Shown one piece after another: positions 1 through 8,742 of a DNA stretch of 64,000 bases. Where the stretch lies: positions 82,501-146,500 of the forward strand of contig QCJX01000001.1 in assembly GCA_003215725.1 (NCBI GenBank), written 5' to 3'. How positions within the stretch are numbered: the first letter of the stretch is position 1; each line of letters opens with the position of its first letter. The position numbers were made by a program, and so were the translations under genes. This DNA comes from Prochlorococcus sp. AG-409-I11 (GTDB taxonomy: Bacteria; Cyanobacteriota; Cyanobacteriia; PCC-6307; Cyanobiaceae). The notes beneath the pieces are model-generated. The model did no database searches. It was not told the origin of the DNA and saw only the letters and a program-made list of their open reading frames with translations.

Positions 1-69
1 TATATAAAAATTGTCAAGACGATCCTCTAGCCCTTTGCGGACCGTCTCGACCTCTGGAAGCTCAGGCAA
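1..69 (-). CDS. mutM: Formamidopyrimidine-DNA glycosylase, N-terminus only (partial)
   Basis: The reverse strand reads M-PELPEVETVRKGLEDRLDN and runs off the window edge. This is the diagnostic start of the Fpg/MutM family, in which Pro2 is the catalytic nucleophile that forms a Schiff base with oxidised-purine sites (8-oxoguanine) during base excision repair. The start is a TTG at 67-69, placing it 5 bases after the psaE stop, so the two are probably cotranscribed. Only 23 codons are visible; the rest of the protein, including its zinc finger, lies outside the window. Confidence 0.9.
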   Translation of the reverse strand, partial: MPELPEVETVRKGLEDRLDNFYI

Positions 70-74
70 TATCT

Positions 75-278
75 CTAGGCTGGGTCCAGTTCGTTTTCGG
101 CATAGTTATTGGTGTTGTTCCCGTTATCAGTTCCTTGCATCCCAAAGTAATTAACCTTTTGAAAGCGAACATTAACAGGGTATTTACCTGAGTCAGCAAC
201 AGATACAACTGTGCCAACTTCATTGTGCCAGTAGGATTCTGGACGCTTGACACGAACCTTATCACCTTTGGATGCCAT
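75..278 (-). CDS. psaE: Photosystem I reaction centre subunit IV
   Basis: This 67-residue protein is the stromal/cytoplasmic PsaE subunit of photosystem I. PsaE sits on the reducing side with PsaC and PsaD and helps dock ferredoxin and flavodoxin. The N-terminal half is the SH3-like fold seen in all Psa[21 protein letters not shown], then [10 protein letters not shown]. The length is usual for cyanobacteria. The C-terminal tail is rich in Asn (GNNTNN), a feature of marine picocyanobacterial versions. It starts at ATG 278 and mutM follows immediately downstream. The gene on the other side (399) is divergent, so promoters for both must lie in 279-398. Confidence 0.96.
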   Translation of the reverse strand: MASKGDKVRVKRPESYWHNEVGTVVSVADSGKYPVNVRFQKVNYFGMQGTDNGNNTNNYAENELDPA

Positions 279-398
279 TGCTCTATGAAAGTCAGTTCAT
301 ATAAAGGTTATCTCCGAGAAGGCCTTTGTTCGCAGCACCGTCACAGAATGTCGTCCGATTGTATAAAGCTATGGCAACATCTTCTTCTAACTTTCTAA

Positions 399-1451
399 TT
401 GAATGTTGCTGTGAGAACAGAGATTATTCCCGATCCTTCAATGCTTCAGTTGGATTTGCCAGATCCGGATAAAGATGACATAAGTGGCTTTGAGTTTTTA
501 AATCGTCTTGAAAAGGCATGGTCGATCTGTGATCGATTTGATTTGCAGACAGAAATTTGGAGAGGAAGAATTTTGCGTGTCGTAAGAGATCGAGAAAAAC
601 GTGGGGGAGAAGGTCGAGGTGCAGGCTTTTTGCAATGGTTAAGAGAGAGAGAAATTAGTAAGACACGTGCATATGGATTGATTCAGCTAGCAGATTCTGC
701 AGATGATTTGGTTGGGGACGGAATGCTAAATGAAGATTGTGTTAATAATTTCTCAAGAAGAGCTTTTATTGAAACAGCACAGGCTTCTCCAGAAGTACAA
801 CAGATGATTTCTGATGCAGCAAACGATGGTCAAGAAATAACTCGCAAGCAAGTTAGAAGGCTTTCTGATGAATTTACGGCTTCTACCAGTCCACTATTGC
901 CTGATGAGATAAAAGAAAGAACTCAGGCAAACTTATTGCCACCTCGATTAGTAGCGCCATTAGTTAAAGAATTAGAAAAGCTGCCCGATATTCAACAGCA
1001 GAACTTACATAAAGCTTTAAAAGATGAGCCTGAAATTGATTGTGTAAAAGATGTAACTAGCACTGCTCGTTGGCTAGGAAAGTCGATAGATGCATCACTT
1101 TCTTTGAGAACTTTTCAGGCAGCAAATTTAAATCTTGAAAAAGCAACGGCTGAAGCTCAGAGGCTTGATTCATTAGGTTTGTTGGCAGATGCGTTTAGCC
1201 AAGCAAAATCTATAGAGTCTTCGGTCTTAAGGCTTCATACTGCTTGGAGAAGGCTGGCTGGCTTGCAAGAAAGGATTTGGCTAGAAAGTGGAAGCAGTAC
1301 GCCTTACTTGAGGGATGTATTGGCTTCTCTACAAACATTATGTGGTCCAACAATAAGAGTTTCACTTGGTGAGCTTGCTGGCGGGAAAAAAGTACGACTA
1401 CAGATAGTTGAAGAGTCAGCAGACCATCTTGAGCCACCTGCTATTAATTGA
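399..1451 (+). CDS. ParB/KorB-like helix-turn-helix protein, uncharacterised
   Basis: A 350-residue soluble protein. Residues about 75-110 (WLREREISKTRAYGLIQLAD) look like a helix-turn-helix. They are followed at about 125-155 by SPEVQQMISDAANDGQEITR, which resembles the helical segment after the HTH in ParB/KorB-type proteins. The rest is helical with no recognisable catalytic motif. DNA binding is therefore inferred, not shown. The first possible start after an in-frame stop (396-398) is TTG 399; no ATG occurs nearby in frame. It is divergent from psaE. The function is unknown; a chromosomal DNA-binding or regulatory role is the most economical reading. Confidence 0.8.
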   Translation: MNVAVRTEIIPDPSMLQLDLPDPDKDDISGFEFLNRLEKAWSICDRFDLQTEIWRGRILRVVRDREKRGGEGRGAGFLQWLREREISKTRAYGLIQLADSADDLVGDGMLNEDCVNNFSRRAFIETAQASPEVQQMISDAANDGQEITRKQVRRLSDEFTASTSPLLPDEIKERTQANLLPPRLVAPLVKELEKLPDIQQQNLHKALKDEPEIDCVKDVTSTARWLGKSIDASLSLRTFQAANLNLEKATAEAQRLDSLGLLADAFSQAKSIESSVLRLHTAWRRLAGLQERIWLESGSSTPYLRDVLASLQTLCGPTIRVSLGELAGGKKVRLQIVEESADHLEPPAIN

Positions 1452-1492
1452 GTCTAAGTTTCGTCTAATGCACACAGGCAGATTTGATTAAT

Positions 1493-2377
1493 TTAGGACT
1501 TCCTTTTCATGGCTTTACATAAATCATTTACTAAATCTTCCTCGAAGTTTGTAACTGGTGAAAACCAATTTCTCCAAGCCCCGTTTGAACCTGTTGAATT
1601 TATTTTTCTCAAGGAGCAGTTAATTGCTAAGTAGAGTGCACTACCGTTTTTGTGGATGGTTGGTGCGACATACCCGTCATTCATGAATTTCCAGTTCGAC
1701 CAGTTAACTTGTAATGGCCCATAGGTTCTCCACTCAGAAGAATTCTGGTTGCTTTCTTTTGAGTAGTAATTGTATTCATTGTTTGATTTTTGAGACGAGT
1801 CTAAAGTTATTAAGAGTTTGTCCCCTGGTTTTAAAAGACTAGGGTTTGCGATTTTATTTTCATTAATTATTGACTTAAGTGAGGTGTTGTATGCTTTGGA
1901 GATTGTGTATAGATTTTCACCTTCTTTTACTATGTGATAAGTTTTATCGTTTTGCGAAGTTTCCTTCTTCAAACTTTGTCTAATACTTTTTGGTTCTTTA
2001 GCATCAATTGGTAGATCTAATGTTTGACCTACGAACAATTGATTTGGGTTTGTTAGCTTATTTAGATTAATTAGATCTTTTTCTTTTACCTTATAAAATT
2101 TTGAGATAGTACTAATACTTTCTCCTGCTATTACGATATGCTTGCTTTTGTTAGAGGTTGTTTTCTCCTTAATATCATCTGGCAAATATATTTTTTGACC
2201 TATATATAAACTGTTTGGATCAGAAATTCCATTAATCCGCATTAGAGAACTAACACTTACATTATATTTTTTGGCTATCTCAGAAAGAGTTTCACCTGGT
2301 CTAACTTTTATAGGAGAGGCAAGTGAGATTCCTGGAGCAAGGAATAGCAGGGAAATTGCGAAAAGGAATTTATTCAT
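1493..2377 (-). CDS. Exported triple-LysM protein
   Basis: About 294 residues. The N-terminus (MNKFLFAISLLFLAPGISLA) is a typical Sec signal peptide. Three LysM modules follow at about 23-68, 82-127 and 147-192, each with the pattern V.xGE.L..I...Y......L...N.I..P..L..GQ.L.LP. LysM modules bind the N-acetylglucosamine backbone of peptidoglycan, so the protein probably sits on the wall. The C-terminal about 80 residues (Trp-rich, with WSNWKFMNDGYVAP) match no domain I recognise and there is no visible peptidase motif. ATG 2377 is preferred over the adjacent TTG 2380. Confidence 0.88.
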   Translation of the reverse strand: MNKFLFAISLLFLAPGISLASPIKVRPGETLSEIAKKYNVSVSSLMRINGISDPNSLYIGQKIYLPDDIKEKTTSNKSKHIVIAGESISTISKFYKVKEKDLINLNKLTNPNQLFVGQTLDLPIDAKEPKSIRQSLKKETSQNDKTYHIVKEGENLYTISKAYNTSLKSIINENKIANPSLLKPGDKLLITLDSSQKSNNEYNYYSKESNQNSSEWRTYGPLQVNWSNWKFMNDGYVAPTIHKNGSALYLAINCSLRKINSTGSNGAWRNWFSPVTNFEEDLVNDLCKAMKRKS

Positions 2378-2477
2378 CAACTTCTGTTAAGGTTGAAAGA
2401 ACAATAATTCTCTTCTGGGAATTAGCAATTCAACTTAGTGGAATTAAAGCAACTTTTAAAATTTTGAGAATATTTTT

Positions 2478-3857
2478 TTATTTAAATAGATTTTTCAGAA
2501 CAGAAATTTTGAGCTTGTATGGAGGGTATCTAAATTTGAGGTCTAACCAAAAAGGTCTTTTTACAACTGACTTTTGGTTAGAAAAGGTCTCAAAGCCAGC
2601 TTTTCCATGATATCTTCCCATTCCACTAGCCCCTACACCTCCAAAAGGGAGTTCTGGCAACCCTGCTTGCACAATCACGTCGTTAAAGCACACTCCACCT
2701 GAGCTGGTTCTTTCTAAAACTTTGTTTTGCTCTTTTGTGCTACCTCCAAACATATAGATTGCAAGGGGCTTTGGCTGCTGTCTTATTTGCATTAAGGCAG
2801 TGTCAAGATTATCAATAGTTAAAATTGGTATTAATGGTCCGAAAATCTCTTCTGCTAATAAAGGGTCATCTTTATCTTGAATATCTATAAGTGCCGGACT
2901 GATTCTATTTTGCAATTTATCAACATCACCACCAAATAGTATTTGATTGCTGATTCTTGCTGATTCCAATAAATTATAAAGCCTTTTGAAATGATGATCA
3001 TTAATTATATTAGCCAGGTTTATAGAAGCTAAAGGATTGGAGCCAAAGAATTCTTGAATAACTCTCTTTAATTCTATTATTAACAGAGGTTTTATTTTTT
3101 CTTCAACTAATAGATGATTTGGAGCAATACAAGTTTGACCCGCGTTCAGAGCTTTACCCCAGATTAATCTTCTAGCAGTGACTTCCAGGTCAGCATCTTG
3201 TAAAACAATAGCTGGACTTTTGCCTCCCAGTTCAAGCGTCACTGGGGTTAAATCCTTGGATGCTGATAACATAATTTTCTTACCAATCTCACCTCCGCCA
3301 GTAAAAAAAATATGGTCAAATGACTTTTCAATTAATGCTTGTGCCACTAATCCATCGCCCGTAAAAACACGAACGACTTCTTTTGGAAAGTGTTTGGCAA
3401 TTAATGTTTCGATTAACTTTGACGTTGCAGGTGCATGTTCTGAGGGCTTTAGTACTACGGTGTTCCCTGCCGCTAAAGCACTTATCAATGGTTGTAAGGT
3501 TAATGAGAAAGGGTAATTCCATGGACCAATTATGAGTACGCAGCCCAGAGGTTCATTTTGTATGAATGCTTCTGATGGCTTTAATGACATAGGGACTGGA
3601 ACTTTTTTGGGCTTTATCCATTGAGCAAGGTTTTTTTGAGCAAGCTTTAATTCTTGCCTAAGGGCTATAACTTCAAAAAAGGCTTCAGTTGGTGGTTTTC
3701 CTAAATCGCTTGATAAAGCCTGCAGTATTTCATTCTCGTGAAAATTGAGAATATCTTCTATCCGCTTTAGTTGCAATCGACGCCATTTAAGAGAATGACT
3801 TGATCCAGTAATCACTGATTCTTTGAGAGCACTGATTGAAAAATTTGCTGGAATCAA
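2478..3857 (-). CDS. Aldehyde dehydrogenase, class 3 / fatty aldehyde type
   Basis: A 459-residue NAD(P)-dependent aldehyde dehydrogenase. The catalytic pair is visible: Glu209 in LELGGKSP and Cys243 in AGQTCIAPNH. The nucleotide-binding FFTGGGEIGKKIM lies near 184-196 and the family signature GPWNYPFSL near 111-119. Length and the Tyr/Pro-rich tail (FWLDLKFRYPPYK) match ALDH3 enzymes, which oxidise medium and long-chain aldehydes. In cyanobacteria such enzymes can remove fatty aldehydes from the alkane pathway or lipid peroxidation. Exact substrate is not readable from sequence. The start is TTG 3857, since no upstream or near-internal ATG keeps the domain intact. Confidence 0.92.
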   Translation of the reverse strand: MIPANFSISALKESVITGSSHSLKWRRLQLKRIEDILNFHENEILQALSSDLGKPPTEAFFEVIALRQELKLAQKNLAQWIKPKKVPVPMSLKPSEAFIQNEPLGCVLIIGPWNYPFSLTLQPLISALAAGNTVVLKPSEHAPATSKLIETLIAKHFPKEVVRVFTGDGLVAQALIEKSFDHIFFTGGGEIGKKIMLSASKDLTPVTLELGGKSPAIVLQDADLEVTARRLIWGKALNAGQTCIAPNHLLVEEKIKPLLIIELKRVIQEFFGSNPLASINLANIINDHHFKRLYNLLESARISNQILFGGDVDKLQNRISPALIDIQDKDDPLLAEEIFGPLIPILTIDNLDTALMQIRQQPKPLAIYMFGGSTKEQNKVLERTSSGGVCFNDVIVQAGLPELPFGGVGASGMGRYHGKAGFETFSNQKSVVKRPFWLDLKFRYPPYKLKISVLKNLFK

Positions 3858-4024
3858 GGGAATAAAGCTTTCGATTAATTGTTATAGCTAATGATGATGC
3901 GTTATGAGATTTTTGATGCTCTACTTTCATTATCAGAGATTTTTAAAAGCTATTTGAAGGTATTCGCTTCTAAGACCTTGCTTACTTAGACTTTGTTTTA
4001 AACATTAAACCTCAGGAAAATTCT

Positions 4025-4426
4025 ATGATTGAAAATCCTTATTTAATTGCCATTGCATTAATTGAACAGAATGGTAAAAGGGCAATGCCTTTAGGAGGTA
4101 AGGCATTGCACAAAAAAATAAATAAAGAGGTGAGTATATATGAGGCTGGGGAAAAAATCGCACTTGAATTATTAGTAAGGGTCTTTCAACGTACTGATCT
4201 AGGTGCTTTAAATAGAGCAGCTCATGATAAGAGTTTTCTTTTATTACATCTAGGGATGGAAGAAATGCAAATGAAAATTCCGTCAATAAAGTCGGAATGG
4301 ATTGAATTAGGCCAATCTGAAAAATTGATTTCTAAACTTAAAGCTATATCTCATGATGTTTGGACTATCACATATCAACGTTATGAAGGAATTCAGATCC
4401 AATCGATTGATTCACTTGATAGATAG
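4025..4426 (+). CDS. Conserved-looking hypothetical protein
   Basis: A 133-residue, mildly acidic soluble protein with no signal peptide or membrane segment. I do not recognise a family. The sequence has normal coding character: mixed helix- and strand-like stretches, such as SIYEAGEKIALELLVRVFQR and SEKLISKLKAISHDVWTITY. It starts at ATG 4025 with an AGGAAAA stretch upstream. It stands alone, divergent from the aldehyde dehydrogenase, followed by a long sparse region. The function is unknown. Confidence 0.65.
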   Translation: MIENPYLIAIALIEQNGKRAMPLGGKALHKKINKEVSIYEAGEKIALELLVRVFQRTDLGALNRAAHDKSFLLLHLGMEEMQMKIPSIKSEWIELGQSEKLISKLKAISHDVWTITYQRYEGIQIQSIDSLDR

Positions 4427-4594
4427 AACACTAGATTTATCTAATAACCTAAAGCATTTGATTTTAGTAATTTAAGAATCAAAGAATTTGTATTTAAGTG
4501 CTTTGTTCTCGAGTTAAATAATTTTTTCTTTAAAAGAAGGTTGATGTTTAGATTTTAATTTTTTATCTAACCATTGAATAACTTTTTGAAATAA

Positions 4595-4708
4595 CTAGTT
4601 ATTCCGCAACATGGAACTGATTACAGCCGCAACAAAAAATAGGCCGATCAGAAGATATGCGACTCTCTCGATTAGTAGAGTTACAGGATTCCCTAAAGCT
4701 TCATCCAT
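4595..4708 (-). CDS. Tiny single-span membrane protein (37 aa)
   Basis: The reverse strand encodes MDEALGNPVTLLIER followed by the hydrophobic span VAYLLIGLFFVAAVISSML and RNN-stop. The composition is that of a bitopic small thylakoid or plasma membrane protein: a short acidic N-terminus, one transmembrane helix and a short basic end. I cannot match it to a named photosystem, cytochrome b6f or NDH-1 small subunit. After the TAG stop the same frame stays open for 26 more coding-like codons to TAA at 4514-4516, so the gene may be truncated or read through. Start ATG 4708. Confidence 0.5.
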   Translation of the reverse strand: MDEALGNPVTLLIERVAYLLIGLFFVAAVISSMLRNN

Positions 4709-5238
4709 ATTAAATTTATTATTGTCGCCTAATACTTTTCTAAAAGGCTCTATCTAAATGTTTTCTTTATTCATTAAGATGTATTCGTATAGTTTAGATG
4801 CTTGTTTGTCTAAGAAGATGTCGGTCATTACAGGCTGAGGCTTCCTCCTTTAAGTAACTGACGTTCCTATTTGTTTTGACTGCCTTTCTAGCTTCTTATC
4901 TTTAGGTTTCGGTCAAAAGTGGATTATGAATTTCTAGAAAGGCAATTGTTCGGTATCTTTTTTAGAAGGCTGGATCTTTTGATCCTTTGGGTGCTCAACC
5001 TTCAATGCCATTAAGGATGTAATGCAAGTGACCTGAAAGTGTTGTTTCTCATTGCCTTTCCAGACTCATACCTTTCATCTGAACCAAAGCTATTTTTAAT
5101 AAGCTTTTGATTTGAAGGATGTGTCGCTTGCAAGAAGGAATCTTTTTGTACCTCTTTGGGAAAATCAAGAGCAGTTAAATCTTTTTTTAGTTATTTAACA
5201 ATCAAGCACTAATCCTTATCTCATGACAAATTGGAGGT
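4709..5238. other. Long non-coding stretch with one inverted repeat
   Basis: No convincing gene was found on either strand. The most structured part is an 11-bp perfect inverted repeat, TGCCTTTCTAG at 4881-4891 and CTAGAAAGGCA at 4934-4944, separated by 42 bases. It could form a long-loop hairpin or mark a small RNA. The 3' end holds the ribosome binding site GGAGGT for the gene at 5239. Confidence 0.4.
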
Positions 5239-5646
5239 ATGAACTACTTCGAAGTCCTCTCCCTGGTACATGCTTTCGCAGCAGCCAGCTCTCCTAGCTT
5301 TGTAGGTATAGGAGAAATCTTTCCCTTTGTACTAATTGTGGCATTCATTGCAATTAGCATTCAGGCAAACCTTTTTAAGAAAAAGGAAGTCTCCAATGAA
5401 GATGGCGAGACAATCTCTACCCAAGCAACCTTGCCATCGGTAATGGTTCCGGATGCGGAGGATTCAGAAGCTCCGTCAGAATTACCCATTCAATCTGAAA
5501 TAGGTTCAATTCCCTCTAATCAATCACCTCTTCAAGGAGATCAGTTTTCAGCCCCTGCGTCAGAACTTTCTTCTCAAAATGAAGTGAATTCAGATGAGAA
5601 GGATGACAGCCAAGCCCCAGAGCCGGCTTGGGGGGATTATTTCTAA
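5239..5646 (+). CDS. Bitopic membrane protein with acidic tail ending in [10 protein letters not shown]
   Basis: A 135-residue protein with one N-terminal membrane span (about 24-44, IGEIFPFVLIVAFIAISIQA) followed by a Lys patch (FKKKE) and a long Ser/Glu/Pro/Gln-rich, probably disordered acidic tail. By the positive-inside rule the tail should be cytoplasmic. The last residues, [11 protein letters not shown], share a nine-residue core with the C-terminus of SepF encoded at 15110-15685. A strong Shine-Dalgarno (GGAGGT, 5 bases before ATG) supports the start. No known family is recognised; a scaffold or partner-recruiting role is an inference from the architecture. Confidence 0.75.
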   Translation: MNYFEVLSLVHAFAAASSPSFVGIGEIFPFVLIVAFIAISIQANLFKKKEVSNEDGETISTQATLPSVMVPDAEDSEAPSELPIQSEIGSIPSNQSPLQGDQFSAPASELSSQNEVNSDEKDDSQAPEPAWGDYF

Positions 5647-6132
5647 AAGAGGAACATGATTAAATTTGTTTTAATTTGCTCAATGTGATGATTTCATATG
5701 ATGATAGGTTTTTATTTAAAGCGAAGTTCTTGATTCACCAATAAGGGTTTGCTTGGCTGTGATTTGTTCTGCTTCATTCTTATAAATAGCTGTTGCTGCT
5801 TTTGGCTTTAGTTCTAGAAGTGAGAATCTAAGAGCTCAAGTTCTTGATGAGGATTAGTTGAATTAACCAAGTACTTTTTTTACTAATGACTGAACTCAAG
5901 TTATATGCGTAATACTATGATCTATCAAATTTTAGGAGTCCTTATATTGGTGTAAAGCAACCAAATCAATATGGAAGCCGTAATTGCATATTTAACTGCA
6001 AATTTCAATAGCTCGCAGAAATGGTTTTTGCCATCTATATTTTATGCATAGTTACTTTTGGAAAGGGCCGGTATTAATTTGATTTTTAAAACATGCAAAA
6101 GCCAAATTCATTAAAAAGGTGTATCAGAAAAA
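5647..6132. other. Non-coding stretch, nothing identified
   Basis: This region is AT-rich, with only very short open stretches. The longest coding-like one on the reverse strand (about 5716-5835) has no start codon. No tRNA-like fold, clear terminator or repeat was seen. Confidence 0.4.
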
Positions 6133-6759
6133 ATGACCTTAATTAAAATTTTGCTTATAGATTGTGCATTGATACTTTTAGGGTTTCCTTTGTTTCTGAT
6201 CTTTCAAAGAAGAAAGAAAGAATCCTATATTTTGGGAACTAATGATAGAGAGAAGTCTCTAGCTCAAACTTCTGTAAGTATTCCAAAATTAAAAGAACTT
6301 TTGGCGTTTGAGAAGTTGGCAAAAAAGGAAGGAAGTGAAATTGAATTTGACTCTTTAATAGGATGTTGGAAATTTTTATCTGTATGGAAGAAAAGAACAG
6401 ATCAAGAAGATTCGATTTCTAGTTCATTGCTCAGGGTTTTTAATGCAAGATTGGAGCTTCAAAGACAGACGGTAAATCAAGAACTATTGAAATTTGATAT
6501 CACCAACTCTATTCAATTCGGTACATTGTCAATCAAATTTATAGGTAAGGGTGAATTAAAAGGCAGACAACCGCTCTTACCGTTCTTTTTTGAATGTATT
6601 GAGCTGCACTTAGGTGAAAAGCTTTTATTTAGGCGGATTTTGGATATTCCCGATGAAGAGAATAGGCCTTTCTTTAGTTTAATTGCTATGAAAGATGATG
6701 GTAAATGGCTTTCTGCAAGAGGCCGAGCCGGTGGGTTGGCTCTTTGGTTGAAAGAGTAA
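6133..6759 (+). CDS. PAP/fibrillin-like protein with N-terminal membrane anchor
   Basis: A 208-residue protein. Residues about 5-24 form a hydrophobic anchor (IKILLIDCALILLGFPLFLI) followed by a basic stretch. The soluble part has the pattern seen in plastid lipid-associated/fibrillin-type proteins of cyanobacteria. It has an early LIGCWKFLSVW block, a central strand-rich SIQFGTLSIKFIGKGELKG block and a closing WLSARGRAGGLALWLK. Such proteins are associated with thylakoid lipids or plastoglobule-like bodies. The family assignment rests on pattern recognition only. It starts at ATG 6133. Confidence 0.7.
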   Translation: MTLIKILLIDCALILLGFPLFLIFQRRKKESYILGTNDREKSLAQTSVSIPKLKELLAFEKLAKKEGSEIEFDSLIGCWKFLSVWKKRTDQEDSISSSLLRVFNARLELQRQTVNQELLKFDITNSIQFGTLSIKFIGKGELKGRQPLLPFFFECIELHLGEKLLFRRILDIPDEENRPFFSLIAMKDDGKWLSARGRAGGLALWLKE

Positions 6760-6892
6760 TCTTTAAACTCAAAGCGCTTTAATTTCTGCCTCTCTTGAGC
6801 GACTTTGCCATTTTGAGGGAGTGCCGCGATCGGTATTGAGTCTACTTTTTGCCTTCTTTCGTCCTCTTCTTCAAGGTGCCTAGCATTTGGCA

Positions 6893-7069
6893 ATGAAGAA
6901 GCTCACGAAAGATCAAAAGCATTATCGAAAGAAAAAGAAAGATGGCATAAAAGATTTTCGTCTAACCACTCGAGAAGATTGGTCTCAAGGAGCCAGAGTG
7001 ACGCGCCAAACGATCAATGTCAGCACTAGCTCGGCTGCATTTGAGAGGCTCATTGAATTATCAAAATAA
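6893..7069 (+). CDS. Small basic hypothetical protein (58 aa)
   Basis: A Lys/Arg-rich protein beginning MKKLTKDQKHYRKKKKDG, followed by a mixed C-terminal half (VTRQTINVSTSSAAFERLIE). The charge suggests nucleic acid or ribosome contact, but no family is recognised. ATG 6893 is preferred over TTG 6887. It lies downstream of the fibrillin-like gene with no terminator seen between them. Confidence 0.6.
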   Translation: MKKLTKDQKHYRKKKKDGIKDFRLTTREDWSQGARVTRQTINVSTSSAAFERLIELSK

Positions 7070-7336
7070 CAAGGCTGAAAATATGGCCTATGACAAATTA
7101 GTTGAAAAAGCATTATTGACTGCACTAAATGTTTAATGCCTCTATTTGTTGATGAAGGTCTGCCAGCCTTTTCCTCCCTTTTGAATCGTTGCCATTGGTA
7201 GGACGCCCGAAGAGCAGAAGCGTCATCCAAAGGAGGAGCTGGTAGAGCCAAAAGTGGAAATAAAAGGGATATCAACTTTCTGTCTTTAAGAACCTCTGGT
7301 GCCTGAGATTCTTCCTCTTAGGGCGGTAGAGGGCAG

Positions 7337-7408
<72 letters not shown>

Positions 7409-7418
7409 ATGTGGAAGG

Positions 7419-7500
7419 TGGGCCGGGTTGGATTTGAACCAACGTAGGCAGAGCCAGCGGATTTACAGTCCGCCCCCATTAACCACTCGGGCACCGACCC
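7419..7500 (-). tRNA. tRNA-Tyr (GTA)
   Basis: The reverse strand gives a class II tRNA with a long variable arm: acceptor GGGTCGG/CCGGCCC, anticodon stem GCGGA/TCCGC with loop CTGTAAA (anticodon GTA), and T-arm GGTTCAAATCC. It sits 10 bases upstream of tRNA-Thr in the same orientation, so the two are probably one transcript. Confidence 0.95.
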
Positions 7501-7609
7501 GAACCACAAAAAGACATTACCAGCTAATGGACCCATTCTTTTCAAATTTTGCTATGCGCTTTAGTTGAAGGTCGATACCATCTGATTAGAACTTGAGAAA
7601 GAGACCTGT

Positions 7610-8056
7610 ATGCATTTTTTGCTCATTAATGGCCCGAACCTTAATCTACTTGGGACGAGAGAACCGGAAATTTACGGATCTTCTACTTTAGAGTCGATTG
7701 AAGTTGACCTAACGAAAAAGGCTCGAGATAGAGGAGTTTTTCTTGATTGCTTTCAGAGTAATTGTGAAGGAGAAATTGTAGGCCGTATTCATGATGCGAA
7801 AGATGTAATAGATGCAATCCTCATTAATGCTGGAGCTTATACCCATACATCTATTGCTTTGAGGGATGCCTTATTAGCAACAGCAATACCTTATGTGGAA
7901 CTACATCTAAGCAATACATATTCTCGAGAAGGGTTTAGACAAAAATCATTTCTATCTGATCGAGCAGTAGGTGTAGTGAGTGGATTTGGAGTGATGAGCT
8001 ATTACCTTGCTTTTGAAGGGATTCTGGATTATTTACAACAATCAAGAGCGAACTGA
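7610..8056 (+). CDS. aroQ: Type II 3-dehydroquinate dehydratase
   Basis: A 148-residue type II dehydroquinase, third step of the shikimate pathway. Signature residues are present: [16 protein letters not shown] at the N-terminus (catalytic Tyr and flexible-lid Arg), the [11 protein letters not shown] substrate loop, [19 protein letters not shown], and [15 protein letters not shown] containing the catalytic His. The length is normal for the dodecameric enzyme. The stop codon overlaps the next start by one base (ATGATG-type junction at 8056), implying coupled translation with the miaE-like gene. Confidence 0.97.
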   Translation: MHFLLINGPNLNLLGTREPEIYGSSTLESIEVDLTKKARDRGVFLDCFQSNCEGEIVGRIHDAKDVIDAILINAGAYTHTSIALRDALLATAIPYVELHLSNTYSREGFRQKSFLSDRAVGVVSGFGVMSYYLAFEGILDYLQQSRAN

Positions 8057-8670
8057 TGGGTCTTCTCTTTAGTAATAACAACTTTCCTTCAAACATTAAA
8101 TGGCTTGCCAGCCCTACGAGCCAAGAGTGGATTGAACAGGCGATAGCGAACCCTATTGAAGTATTAATTGATCATGCTCATTGTGAAAGAAAAGCTGCTG
8201 GGGCGGCTATCCAATTAATGTTTCGGTATTTATGTGAACCTGGCTTGGCGGAGAAACTCAGCCCCTTAGCTAGAGAAGAACTGGAACACTTTGAACGAGT
8301 TTTAACAATATTGATTGCAAGAGGCCGTTACTTAGAACCTTTACCTGCTCCTCCCTATGGGGCTGAGTTAGCTAAAAGAATTAGAAAAACTGAACCTGAA
8401 AGAATGTTAGATAGTTTTTTAGTGGCTGGTTTAATTGAGGCAAGAAGTCATGAAAGGATGTCTTTGCTTGCAATTCATAGCCCAGATAATGAATTGAGAG
8501 CTTTGTATGGCGAATTATTGAAAAGTGAAGCTCGTCACTTCTCTTTGTATTGGAAGCTTGCTCATGAAAGGTATGAAAAACAATTGATTTCCAATCGCTT
8601 AAAGCAATTGGCTTTTGAAGAAGCTGCAATTCTTTCCGAATTACATCCTGAGCCAAGAATGCATAGTTAA
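8056..8670 (+). CDS. miaE: tRNA-(ms2io6A37) hydroxylase, MiaE-like
   Basis: A 204-residue ferritin-like di-iron protein. The iron-binding pattern is visible as H/E motifs on four helices: DHAHCERKAAGAA (about 35-47), REELEHFERV (about 73-82), EARSHERM (about 127-134) and EARHFSLYW (about 157-165). MiaE hydroxylates the isopentenyl side chain of ms2i6A at position 37 of UNN-decoding tRNAs. It starts on the last base of the aroQ stop, and cobI follows about 70 bases later. Confidence 0.88.
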   Translation: MGLLFSNNNFPSNIKWLASPTSQEWIEQAIANPIEVLIDHAHCERKAAGAAIQLMFRYLCEPGLAEKLSPLAREELEHFERVLTILIARGRYLEPLPAPPYGAELAKRIRKTEPERMLDSFLVAGLIEARSHERMSLLAIHSPDNELRALYGELLKSEARHFSLYWKLAHERYEKQLISNRLKQLAFEEAAILSELHPEPRMHS

Positions 8671-8742
8671 ATAGTTCCCATCCTTTTCTATTGATGCACT
8701 TTTCTAAAAACTTTTAATTGATAGTGGATTTTTTTTAATACT

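Noticed and set aside
5716..5835. Coding-like reverse frame of about 39 codons (ends IGESRTSL)
   Set aside because: There is an in-frame TGA just upstream and no ATG, GTG or TTG to start translation. Could be a gene remnant but not supportable.
7080..7136. 17-codon frame MAYDKLVEKALLTALNV downstream of the small basic gene
   Set aside because: Too short to support; no family and no strong ribosome binding site.
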